Assembly (NCBI RefSeq): GCF_052324685.1
Contig: NC_135225.1
Location: 3,258,929-3,322,928 of the forward strand
Direction of reading: 5' to 3'
DNA length: 64,000 bases
From: Brachyhypopomus gauderio
Lineage: Eukaryota; Chordata; Actinopteri; Gymnotiformes; Hypopomidae
A model generated the notes under the pieces. The model ran no database searches and had not been told where the DNA came from. It saw only the letters and a list, made by a program, of their open reading frames with translations. The position numbers and the translations under genes were made by a program. This document shows, piece after piece, positions 29,203 through 40,350 of this stretch; positions within the stretch are counted from its first letter, which is position 1; each line of letters begins with the position of its first letter.

Positions 29203-29218
29203 TTTCAGTTTCTATTTC
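29203..29218 (-). promoter_or_regulatory. Interferon-stimulated response element (ISRE) upstream of the IFIT gene
   Basis: The minus strand reads GAAATAGAAACTGAAACG: three GAAA cores at six-base spacing, the binding pattern for ISGF3/IRF factors (GAAANNGAAA). It lies about 820 bp above the start codon. A plausible non-coding exon 1 ends at 29105 with donor AAG/GTAAAT, which would put the site within about 100 bp of transcription start, as in mammalian IFIT promoters. Confidence 0.8.
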
Positions 29219-29481
29219 TATGAAAGACATAAATGAAACTGCGCGGGAAACCACGCCTGCAAATGGAGCTCAAATATTGACCTGGGTAGACGTGTTTAAC
29301 ACAGCTTGCACTTTCGTTTTTAAAAATCTAATAAAATTATTGAAATACGATGCTCTTATCCAGTAGTGTAACGACGTGTAAGACGTTTAATGTTTATTAT
29401 GAATGTAATCATAAATTTGAATAGTTTATAATAACAGATAAACATGCACCTTCGCGGCTGCCTTGATCTAATAGACCAATG

Positions 29482-29495
29482 GCGCCATCTAGCGG
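29482..29495 (-). promoter_or_regulatory. CTCF-like motif
   Basis: On the minus strand CCGCTAGATGGCGC matches 13 of 14 positions of the CTCF core CCASYAGRKGGCRS. It lies at the boundary between the gene-rich left part and the gene-poor right part. Confidence 0.55.
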
Positions 29496-31613
29496 CCATT
29501 CACTGAAGTCGCTAATCAGAGGTCTAAATATTTATACCATTCAAACCATTTGGGAAACGTTTTGGAAGTGAAGTTCGTGGAGCAGGACTACGTGACATAC
29601 AATTAAACGCATTTTTGAGAGTATAGGCCTAGAGAAAAGGATTACTCAAGTAGACTTACTTCATGGGATCTATAATAATCTAAACATAACTACAAAATCA
29701 CAATCTGATCAAATTAATCGTAATTAACTTGTTGCCAACTTCAGATGATGTACAACCATTGTAGTGTGAGTGTAGAGTGATCTGTGATCAGCTATCTATA
29801 TGTGCCGTCATTAGCTAGCCTGTTGCTAATAACTGCGCATGCGGAATAGGCCGTAATCGTCTCATCAGCGGAATCGTCTTTCTCCGGACAGCGAGCCTCG
29901 CCTCTAGCGCCCCTCTGTGGACACGGCGTGAACTGCGGCGCATTTCAGCTGGTAGTTCGTTTGGTCAGTCTTCTTCCTGTTATGCAGTACGACCACAGGC
30001 TATCTGTGATCAACACTCACATCTATAACCGTGTTAGTGACCTTTCTGTAAAGCCAAGCGTGTTCACGCACTTCTAATTCAGACCTTATGTACTGTAGGT
30101 GCTCTCCAGATTAACAAACGTTTATTTGTGTGAGAATGGCTCGCATAGTTGTTATGCCACTAGAAGTCTCTGGAAAATAATATCAGTAATGCTGCTATAA
30201 TAAGGTGTTTTTTAAACAGAGTGGTTCAAGAGGGAAACATTGCTAACTGAGTGAACCCTGCCTGCTCTTTGGTGGGGACAGTACATGGACTACAAAATGA
30301 TTCAAGGATTTGAAACGTCTTTCGGAACTCGCCAAACATGAAATGGTTCGCATGTTGAAAATGCTGTTAGACGCTCTGAAGAGCCAATATCACAGTTCAA
30401 ATTGATGGCGCTCACAGAAGTGCAGTTGAGGTCCACTATCAGTAAACTGAAGAGAACAGGTATGATCTTGATAGAATGAGGTGCGTTTGTGTTTGGAGCA
30501 AGCAGGTTTGTGTGTAGTTTCACCAACGAGCCGGATTCTGCTCAGACTGTATTGTGCCCTACCAGGCCAAAGATGACAATAAGGGTAAAAGAGGTTTTTT
30601 AATGTTTGGATACAAGTGTCCCTTGTTGGTACTGGTGAATATAAAGTTGTACATTTAAGATTCTGTCGCTCATAGAAAAAAGTGTTTTTGGCACATTGCC
30701 GGTATTGATGGTGTAAATTTTTGTGATGAACTGTTGCAGCTGTGGGGATCAATAGCTGGAACGCTGCTCAGCCCTTGGTATTGAGAGAGCATAGCTCAGG
30801 AGAATTACTGTGATGCTTGGCTTTGCAAACGGTGCAGACACTGACACCCATGTTGACATCCACCTCTGCCTCTCTCAGCACTCTCTGCTCTCCTGTGGAC
30901 ATTTCTGCTGCTCTGGGATCAGCAGGCTTGTGTAGTCTACACGGTCCTCGCGGTTCTCTCCATTCTCAGGGGTCGGGCAGGAATCAATGAGTTCATCTGT
31001 ACGTACATACACTGCAGGTTTTCCTTAAAATAGCCTTTATAGGATGCATCAAGAATGAGAACCTCCGAGACATAAATCTGATATACGTCATGACCAGGAC
31101 CAATGTCTTAAATGCTGATCTTTCTCATGTATTTCTGCGGTTTTGTTGCCTTCGTGTGGTTTTATTAGCTTGGTCATTGTTATGACTCCTGAACTCTAGG
31201 CTGAACACTGCGGTTAAAATCATGCAGGTGTTCAGATAAAGAGGTGAGCGTGACGTAGATGAAACGCAGACATGTAATGATCTCATGATCATTTCACGTT
31301 TTGTGGTATGAGGTAGTTCACTGTCAGCAGTTTAACACTTAAATTCAAAAGAAATACCACCTTACGTAGTCTTACCCAATACAAAAGCTAAGTAGACGGA
31401 GTAGCGGCGGCCTCTTGTGTTGGGTCACCGGGGTAGCTACGTGGGCTGATGTATGAGCATGTACGCTAACACTAACCTAATTACAGACGAATCAGCAGCT
31501 ATGATGGAGCTACCGCTTCTAGAAGGTGTGTTGGCAAAAGAAAAACACTGTTGTCTCTTCATGTGAAAGGTGTCTTTCATGGCCCTTAAATGAGGTCTGC
31601 AGGTGTCATGGCA

Positions 31614-31627
31614 TTACTAGGGGGCGC
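31614..31627 (+). promoter_or_regulatory. CTCF-like motif
   Basis: TTACTAGGGGGCGC matches the CTCF core at 12 of 14 positions, with the invariant CTAGGGGGCGC part intact. It points toward the opposed motif at 31712-31725. Confidence 0.45.
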
Positions 31628-31711
31628 TCTCAGCTTCTCCCTGCTCAGGCAGTAATAGTGGCATAGGTGCGTTGTGTTCTGTGGGGTCATACCTGTCCAC
31701 ATAGCGCTCTG

Positions 31712-31725
31712 CTGCCCTCTAGTGT
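31712..31725 (-). promoter_or_regulatory. CTCF-like motif (opposed)
   Basis: The plus strand reads CTGCCCTCTAGTGT, the reverse complement of the CTCF core with one mismatch in 14. Together with 31614-31627 it forms a convergent pair about 85 bp apart. A weaker relative (12 of 14) lies at 32895-32908. Confidence 0.45.
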
Positions 31726-33454
31726 TTGTAATATCAAACACACTTGCGAAAATCAGAACTGTTTGATTTAAAAAAATTTTTTGGTTGGACTTGTAGGAGA
31801 GAAATTAAGCTTGATGTTTGTTCATCACAGATGATGACACGTACCAACCACCATCTCTCTGCGCTGGAAGCTTCCGGAAGGAACATCTCAACACATGAAG
31901 TAACAGCAGGACGTTCCCTTCACAAGCCATGCCAGTACGGCCACATCTTCCCGGTTCTGTTGGACAGATTAAGGTTAGAATGAAATTCACATTTATAGCT
32001 GTTGGAGAAATGAATGTTGATCAATGTTCACAAAATGCCTAGATATGGAAGAGGGCCTGTGTTACCTGTGAGGGGTCAGGTTGAATTTATCATGACGGCT
32101 TAGTTTTTGATCAACTGCTTTGTGTAAAAAAAGCAATGTAAATTACAATTACATTGTTGCATAACTTTACATTGTGTCATTTTATCACTGGGTTACTCTA
32201 GTGTTAAGTTAAAAGCACTCAGTTTCATTGCTCTCAAGCAGGTCTTTTCATCTAATTTTTAAAATGGCTTTAAAATCTCTGTAAGGTCCTTGATCTGTTT
32301 CCTGACATGTTCCTCCTTTATGAATCAGCCTCTCTAGCTTTGAGTTTGAAGTCATATTATCCTCATATGTGACCTAAGCAGCACTGATTTTGACAGTACC
32401 TGCTCTCATGTGACACGGACAGGAAGAGCTAACACATAGCTAACGAGTGGAGACTTTCACCGTGTGTGTGGCTGACGTGAATTCAGTGCGCTGGTAGAGA
32501 CACATTCTGGCTGCATGACACTTAACAACATTTAGCCAATTCCCCATCATGAATGCTGTTGTTAAATAACATGTGAACTGATTATTATTTTGAATTCAGA
32601 GCTAGGAACTGTAGTTTGCCTTTTACAGTGAAATAGTCAGCATATGGGACACCAGAGTCTGTGTATGGGACATATTAGAAATGTACTTTGTAACTTTGCT
32701 TGTACATGAATATTCTGGTGTCCTTATAATATAAGACTCTGAACCTTTAATTGCAAATCTGGTCCTGAATTGGGTAATCACTAGTAGTTAATTGGCAATT
32801 TTGCTGTCAAACTTGACTCTGGGTAGAGAGAGGATGTAATATTTCCAGTAGCTGAAATTTGAGTATTACCTTTGCCGTATGGGGTTAATGCATTGGTCCC
32901 TCTAGTGGACAAATGGAGCAATTACACAAACACATTGTTCATTGGACATTTATGTTTCAGTTATGTTTGTACTTGAAACTTGTACCCCCCCCAAGGCTGT
33001 TTATTTTGTCTAATTACCATCATTCCAAAGCAAGTTAAGTCTGTGCACAACATTGGAGTTTGTCTGTATGTGAGTATGTGTGAAAGTTAGAGTAGGATGT
33101 TGGTAAATATCCCCGTGTCGGAGGTTGGGGCTGTGTCGGTGTAATCAGTTGTTACTCTCAGAGGAGTGGCACACATCCTCTCTCGATCCTCTAATTAGGT
33201 ATGCACGGATCCAAACGCTACAGCCCTGCCCACACACACAGGCATCAGTGAAATGAGCCGTGACTGCTGCTGTCTTTGAAAGTCGCGCGTCCTGGGCGTG
33301 ATGATGGGGGGGGGGGGGGGTGTGATGTGCCCACGACTGAGTGTTCGGTCCCGTTCGGTGGTGAAAATAAGACACGGTGTTCCCACATCCTCTCCCCCCT
33401 CTCAGGCGCTCCGGACTGGGTGTGTGACGCTAATTGTTTCTGCTACTTGTGGCG

Positions 33455-33508
33455 TGTACGTAGTGTACGTAGTGTACGTAGTGTTCGTAGTGTTCGTAGT
33501 GTTCGTCT
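33455..33508. repeat. 9-bp minisatellite GTACGTAGT / GTTCGTAGT
   Basis: About six head-to-tail 9-bp units: three GTACGTAGT followed by GTTCGTAGT variants. It is followed by the pyrimidine and G-rich tracts below. Confidence 0.85.
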
Positions 33509-33583
33509 GCGCTCTGTAGACAGAACCCTCTCCCACTACTGCTTCATGTGGCTGTTTAGGGAGCGAAGAGATGTGTGGAAAGC

Positions 33584-33900
33584 ACCTCTCTCTCTCTCTC
33601 TCTCTCTTTCCCTCTCTCTCTATCTCTCTCTCTTCCTATCTCTCTCTATATCTCCCCCTCTTCTCCTCTCTCTCTTTTCCCTATCCTGCTTGTTTTGCCA
33701 TTCCCTGTGCCTGTCAGAGTGTCATGCTGATACACACTCGCAGGTCCTCTCTGGGGTGGGGGTGTGTGGGGGATGGGGGGGGGGTGTGGGGGTGTGTGGG
33801 GGGGTGTGGAGGGTGTGTGGGGGTGTGTGGGGGTGTGTGGGGGATGGGGGGGTGTGGAGGGTGTGGAGGGTGTGTGGGGGTGGTGTGGGGGGGGGAGAAG
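33584..33900. repeat. Polypyrimidine (CT)n tract followed by (GGGGTGTGT)n G-rich tract
   Basis: About 33584-33690 is nearly pure C/T on the plus strand. After a 60-bp break, about 33755-33897 is built of GGGGTGTGTGG-type units with runs of 4-9 G. Both strands are open in several frames, which explains long Pro/His and Gly/Cys/Val pseudo-proteins. Confidence 0.9.
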
Positions 33901-33908
33901 GGAACATA

Positions 33909-36260
33909 CACGTGCTCATAGAAAACAAAATAATTTAAGAGGTTCCACCTTTTGATTTTTGAAGACTCTCCAGTATTGTTGGTATAAACTTCTGTGTTTT
34001 GCTAACCCAACTGAGAGCAGAGAGAAACTACTTGAGCAGTATTTAATTTGTGCGCATAAATGATTTGCTTTTGAGTTGTAGAAGTAAACAAGTAAATCTT
34101 GTTTTTCATTTTGCTTTGCGTTCGAAGGTCTGCAGGCCGTGTCTGGCATAGGGTCATGCGTCTCTGTGTGGGGAAATCCCGTTTCTACGGTAGTGATTCC
34201 AGTGGGCTAAACCCTCTGCTTGGGTTTTACTGCATTGCTCAAATAGTTTGCATTTCCAGAAGAAATCGCTGCCCCCAGGAGTGTACAGCGTGGTAAAAGC
34301 AAGCTCATTTCTGCAGCTTTCCAAAGGACCCCAGCTGCACCACGTCCTGCCCGAGAGGAACACGAGTGTTTGGGCCGTCCTGTCTGTCCCGCGAGCTTGG
34401 AGCAGAGATGAGGTCCTGCTCCGTTCAGCAGTGAGAAAGAAACCTGCATCTTCAGACGATTCCCTGCGTGCTCTCGCTGGTGCGGCGCCTTTAGGACCTG
34501 AACGCCATCATCACTCTGGCGTCCACGCAGGGCGTGTCCCGTGGCAGAGTGCTGCATCACCCTCTCCTGCCCCCCCCCCACTCTAGAAGAGGAAGAGTGT
34601 TCATGGGTGCCTTACGTAGGCGGGATGAGACGAGGCAGAAGGGCCAGTCTCTCCTAAAGGGCTGAGTGTTGTGTTCGCTGGTTTACAGCAAGTGGCAGTG
34701 TTGTCTACAGAATATCACCCTGCCACAAAGCAGCTGTCCTTCCCACAGTCACTGCAGGGACATGTAGAATATGGCACAGTGAGGCTCATGGCTAAAGAAA
34801 ATAAAGTGGATCTGAATATCAAGGTCACTGTAAGTAGTGAGCATTTTAAGAGCCTTCTGGGTAGAATTTAATGCTTGGATTTAAAAACAGCACAAGAAGT
34901 AGCTAATTGCTTTCTTTACGAGAAATTAAACAACCTATTCATATTATTTATGGAAATTCTTCAGTAATAACTTCTTTCTTGCTGTTGGAAGTGTTAAAGT
35001 AAGGTGAAAAGCTTCCTTTGCGATGGTTTGATGGCCTGCCTTATTCTGTCATTTAAAATTCTGCCTTTGCGTCTCTCCAGTGTTGCAGCACGCCGAGACG
35101 TGTCTGCGTACAGCCGCACTCGAGTGGCACGTGCACGTAGCTATCTTCTCCTATTAACCTCGCGTGTAAATAAATACAGATTTCCATTTCTGGGGAGTTG
35201 CGCGAGGAAACAACACTCCTCAAAACATCAAACGATGCTCTGGAGGGCGATCGCACCGTCTCCAGCCCCCGAATCTGAGAGGCAATGACATCTGAAGCAA
35301 GGTGCAAAAAAAAAAAAACTGACTAATGTCATTTTTTTTTCAGAAACAATTAGGCAGGGAGCCTTCTGTTGCCACAGCGCTGAGTGTAGGCTGTGGGCTC
35401 CATCACATCACAGTGTTGAAGAGCCCCGCCCACACCCCACACACACACACACACACACACGTCTGAAACCTCCCCTCTTCCCACTGAAGACCAAATAATG
35501 TGAGAATACTATCTCCTCTACCTCTAGACAAGCGTGTTTTGTTGATTTTTATGACCGTTGCTGGTGTACTGGGGGTGACACAGATGGGGAGATTTGCTTC
35601 ATGTCTTTTTAGCCGCTCCCGTGAACTGCGGTGTCCTTTTCAAACACGCTGGCGCTCCAGTCTGCAGAGTTAGCATTACATTTTCGTGCCCTTGTCACTG
35701 GCGTTTCATCTCCAGTACCTGAAGTGATTTAGTGGGACTTTGACATTAAGCCTCCGAGCTCGGAGCCCGAGAACATCCGAGGCTGCGGGACCAGAGTGGA
35801 GAAGTTCTCACGCGTCTGCCGAGGAACCGCGCAGGGCTGCCGCCCCGAGAGAAGGAAGGCGGCCCACGCGACGGGGACGTTCCTCTCCTTTTATCTCCAT
35901 ACTGCTGACACCAGGGCTATTTACGCCACCCAGCGCGTCCAAAATGGATGTCCTTCTGCGCAGAGTCACTTCATTTTTTCCTTCCTTATTCTTCCCGCCT
36001 CTCCCTGTGAATGTCCTATAATTGCCATACTTGAAGTGCTAATGATAATGTTATAACTTGGATCAATTTGCAATGGCAATTGGACCTACTTAATTGAGTC
36101 GATTATCAAACCGGTGTGTGCTGAAGGAGAGAGAGAGAGAGAGAGAGAGCTCGCGAGCTCCCCGGGGTGTGTGTGTGTAGTGAGCTCTGAACTAGTGCCC
36201 TGGGCTGGGAGTGAAGGTTCTGGAGGGGAAGATGGAGTGAAAATGGAGTGGCCAGATCAG
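33909..36260. other. Non-coding stretch, no supported gene
   Basis: Mixed composition with small (AC)n (about 35440-35460), an A12 run (about 35307) and (GA)n (about 36126-36148). A spliced-looking segment at 34687-34830 (after tttacag, before taag) could be chance or a non-coding exon. I found no protein family in it. Confidence 0.5.
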
Positions 36261-36261
36261 C

Positions 36262-37600
36262 GAGCCTGTAATGTAACTCTCACACTCTGAATCACTGATC
36301 CTCTACTAACACTCTCACACCCTGAATCACTGATCCTCTACTGTAACACTCACACCCTGAATCACTGATCCTCTACTAACACTCTCACACCCTGAATCAC
36401 TGATCCTCTACTGTAACACTCACACACCCTGAATCACTGATCCTCTACTGTAACACTCATACACCCTGAATCACTGATCCTCTACTGTAACACTCACACC
36501 CTGAATCACTGATCCTCTACTGTAACACTCACACCCTGAATCACTGATCCTCTACTGTAACACTCACACACCCTGAATCACTGAGCCTGTACTGTAACAC
36601 TCACACACCCTGAATCACTGATCCTCTACTGTAACACTCACACACCCTGAATCACTGATCCTCTACTGTAACACTCATACACCCTGAATCACTGATCCTC
36701 TACTGTAACACTCACACCCTGAATCACTGATCCTCTACTGTAACACTCACACCCTGAATCACTGATCCTCTACTGTAACACTCACACACCCTGAATCACT
36801 GAGCCTGTACTGTAACACTCACACACCCTGAATCACTGATCCTCTACTGTAACACTCACACACCCTGAATCACTGAGCCTCTACTGTAACACTCACACCC
36901 TGAATCACTGAGCCTCTACTGTAACACTCACACCCTGAATCACTGATCCTCTACTGTAACACACACCCTGAATCACTGAGCCTCTACTGTAACTCTCACA
37001 CCCTGAATCACTGAGCCTCTACTGTAACACTCACACCCTGAATCACTGATCCTCTACTGTAACACTCACACACCCTGAATCACTGATCCTCTACTGTAAC
37101 ACTCACACCCTGAATCACTGATCCTCTACTGTAACACTCACACACTCTGAATCACTGATCCTCTACTGTAACACTCACACACCCTGAATCACTGATCCTC
37201 TACTGTAACACTCACACCCTGAATCACTGATCCTCTACTGTAACACTCACACCCTGAATCACTGATCCTCTACTGTAACACTCACACACCCTGAATCACT
37301 GAGCCTCTACTGTAACACTCACACCCTGAATCACTGAGCCTCTACTGTAACACTCACACCCTGAATCACTGATCCTCTACTGTAACACTCACACCCTGAA
37401 TCACTGATCCTCTACTGTAACACTCACACCCTGAATCACTGATCCTCTACTGTAACACTCACACCCTGAATCACTGATCCTCTACTGTAACACTCACACC
37501 CTGAATCACTGATCCTCTACTGTAACACTCACACCCTGAATCACTGAGCCTCTACTGTAACACTCACACACCCTGAATCACTGAGCCTGTACTGTAACAC
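36262..37600. repeat. Large minisatellite, 35-37 bp unit
   Basis: Head-to-tail units with core CTGTAACACTCACACC plus CTGAATCACTGATCCTCTA (35 bp; a CA-insert variant has 37 bp). I estimate about 37 copies over 1.34 kb. Variants such as GAGCCTGTA or GAGCCTCTA recur in blocks, indicating local duplication of multi-unit segments. It does not encode a protein in any continuous frame. Confidence 0.96.
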
Positions 37601-39900
37601 CCCCCCACACACACATACACACCCACACACACACAACCCGTCAGCCGTATGTAACATCTGTTGCACGGCTGCGTCTGCAGGTGCTGTGTTTAAGGGTGGT
37701 GTATGGATCGAGCTCAGAGGCCTTGTGGGATGATCTCAGACAGAGCGGGAAGGCCACGGCGGCTCCCAGCCGAAGATCTGCTTACCGCTCACATGTGCGT
37801 CAGCGCCAGCGTGTCTGCAGGACTTCTTCACATCACGCTGGGGAGAAGATGGTGCGTGGAATGACGGCTGGACTGATGGGGCCTCGTTGATGGAGCGTTG
37901 GAGAGCAGGTACAGGCGTAAGACCACAGCACACACCTCCTGACGGCAGGAACCTGTGGGCTTGGACGGGCAGACCGAACAAAAGAGGGCAAACAAGAAAC
38001 GGGTGTATGCAGTGTGTGTGTGTGTGTGTGTGTGTGTCTCCTTCCTGCTAGAGGCTTAGTGCACTGTGACACTTGCAAGAAACGGAGGGAGTTTAAATGA
38101 GAAAGTAAAAAAAAAATTATTCCTTCTTTTATTTGACTAATTAATAAGAAAGAAAATAAAAACCATAGAAAAATATGTTCAGGGCATTTATGAATGGATT
38201 AATAGATTTAATTTGCTACACAAATGCGGTTTTGAAAGGCTACACTCTGAAGCAAACATTTCATGCCCTATTTATAGCTGTGTTATTCACATGAGTGAAA
38301 ATTTTTCTTTATAGGAACCGTTTTAGAGCGGCTTGCCCCTTTTTTTCTTGCCGTGTGCATCAGCAGAGGGGAGGCACGGGGCTTTGTAGGGAAACAGGAA
38401 TCTGCCTAATGTTCCATGAAGACCGTGGTGAATTTATATTGATGGGACTGTTGACTCTGAACCTCATAGCCATGATTTTTTCACAAGCCATGGGGAACAA
38501 GAAGTCAGATAGCTGACAGGTGTTAACACTGAGAATAGCGCCGTGAATTCAGAATGGGACGCGCACAAGAGCTCAGCTCAGCTTTCCTCACGCCCAACGC
38601 TCTCAGAAGTCGTGTTGTGCACCGCGCCCTGTTAAGTATAGCTGCAGGTTTAACTGGGACTCTGTAAACACCACAATGCATGTCAAATATGATGAGTCTT
38701 GATAGCTGTAAAACATACCCAAGGACTGTTCCTCACTTATTATCTGTAGCTAAGCCCTGGAGCCATGTCTGTATCCCCCTGCTCTCCGGCCTCGCCCGCC
38801 TTCTCGGGAAGCCATTGATTATTTTGGCATGAGCTGGGGAGAGGGAGAGGTGTGATTCTGTCTCTGCACTCCTTGGAAGAAAGGACTTGGGGAAAATCAA
38901 GAAAAAATAAATATTTGTATGTGCGCGTCAAGACGAGAGGAGGGGGGGGGGGGTAAACTTGATGGATCCACCGGGCTGAACGTGAGTGTGTGAGAGGAAT
39001 TGTGTGTTTGGGGGTCGTGTCGCAACGTCGCCCCTCAGAGGAACAGCCTGCCAACCCCGGGCTGTGCCGCGTTCACACAAGTCAACTTTACTGCCTTTAT
39101 TTGGGCTCACAAATGGCTGCCTGACTTATCAGCTCAACGGCCTGCAGGCTGTAGTGGGTCCCAGGAGCTCCCAGGAGCCGCGAGTGCCCCCGGCCCCGCA
39201 CGCCTGCTCTGCGCCCGCACTGCCTGCTTCCACCGCTGGGGGGGGAGGGGGCGGGGAGACCTGGTTCCAAGCAGCAGAACTGCACTCCTCCGGGGGGGGG
39301 ATAGAGCTTCCTGCATCTGCCCAGCCCTTCTGTCCCCTCCCAGGGCCCTGCGCTCTGCTCAGCACACATACATCAGAGCGATATTACAGTAATCCAAAGG
39401 TAATACATTAGCCAGCGTGCCAGGGGGACACTCTGCATGTAATGGATGCTACAACTACTCTCCCGTTTTGTCAGGTCTGGGTCCACAACTCTGAGAAAAC
39501 TCCGCCGCCAACATTCATTTCTTTATTTATTTAGTTAGGTTTTTTTTTTTTTTTTTTTTTTTTGGTCATGTCACTAGCAGAATTTATTTCAAAGTAATGC
39601 ACCTAGTATTTTATTCTTAATCACACTGCCCAAAGGATTGAGGCATATTTCCAAAAAGCGAATACAGCTTGCATGCTCTTATGAAAGCAATATATTACTT
39701 ACGCACTTAGCAACCCAGAGAGGAGAAATAAAACTAGTCGTACTTGTAGTCTGTTTATAAGACTGTGTTACTACCAGAGGGCCCCTCTGGGCTCCAGGCC
39801 ATCTATTATGGCAAACATTCTGTCTTTAGTTGCACTATGTTACCTCCAGGTTATTACGACACAGATTTGTTTAGCTCAATTTAATGTACACTGTGTTTCA
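37601..39900. other. Non-coding stretch with simple repeats
   Basis: An AC-rich edge (37600-37635), (GT)n at about 38010-38037, G12 (about 38942), G-rich patches (39238-39300) and a T24 run (about 39541-39564). No gene recognised. Confidence 0.5.
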
Positions 39901-39959
39901 TGATGCACGCTCTGCACGAGTGTCTTAAACATGCTCGGCGGACTCGCTGGGACGCCGCG

Positions 39960-40350
39960 CAAAGATGCTAGGAAATGAAAATTGTGAACGTCCCAGCGTG
40001 CGTCGCGTGCACGTGCAGTAGGACGCGAGCACCGTCGGCGTTTGTGGATGACAAATTGGATCTCGCGGGCCTGGGAGGGGCGGCTCGCGCGTCGTCGACT
40101 CGGGTTCCTAAAGTCAGCAGCGGGCTCCTGAACCGCGAGGTAGAGGCAGAACTGAACAAGAAACCCCGACATCCGCGCGTATGGAGAGCCATATGTTTGC
40201 TTGATGGACAGGTGAGGGCAGAGGAGGAAACCGAGACGAGGGCTTGGCAGCGCGAGCACGAGCTGAAACGAAAGCGCGGATGGAGCGAGCGCGAGCGCGC
40301 GCGCGCGCGGCTGAAGTGCGCGCGTGCTCATCGCCACCTCGGGCTGATTG
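39960..40350. promoter_or_regulatory. Orphan CpG island
   Basis: CpG-dense sequence (for example cgtgcgtcgcgtgcacgtgc and an alternating (GC)n run near 40297-40310) followed by AT-containing ttgatattatgacaacaaag. Open frames run through it on both strands but resemble no family. It could be a promoter of a non-coding transcript or a poised enhancer. Confidence 0.45.

Larger units (their letters stand above)
29220..33200. other. Non-coding region right of the IFIT gene
   Basis: About 4 kb without a coding region I can support. A moderately CpG-rich patch lies near 29860-29950 (gcctcgcctctagcgcccct). CTCF-like motifs are at 29482, 31614, 31712 and 32895. Open frames near 30300-30750 and 31744-31983 show no family resemblance. 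Confidence 0.55.

Noticed and set aside
29906..29925. CTCF-like word near ctctagcgcccctctgtgg
   Set aside because: An extra base breaks the core spacing, so it does not fit the consensus.
33276..33938. 220-residue frame rich in Ser/Leu and Gly/Val/Cys
   Set aside because: Runs through the 9-bp repeat, the (CT)n tract and the GGGGTGTGT tract; low-complexity artefact.
34671..34871. Possible coding exon (QQVAVLSTEYHPATKQLSF...) between AG and GT-like ends
   Set aside because: No family recognised and no partner exons nearby; kept only as a possible non-coding exon or conserved element.
36262..37600. Regular repeat array considered as a CRISPR-like structure
   Set aside because: Units are contiguous without unique spacers and the genome is vertebrate; it is a minisatellite.
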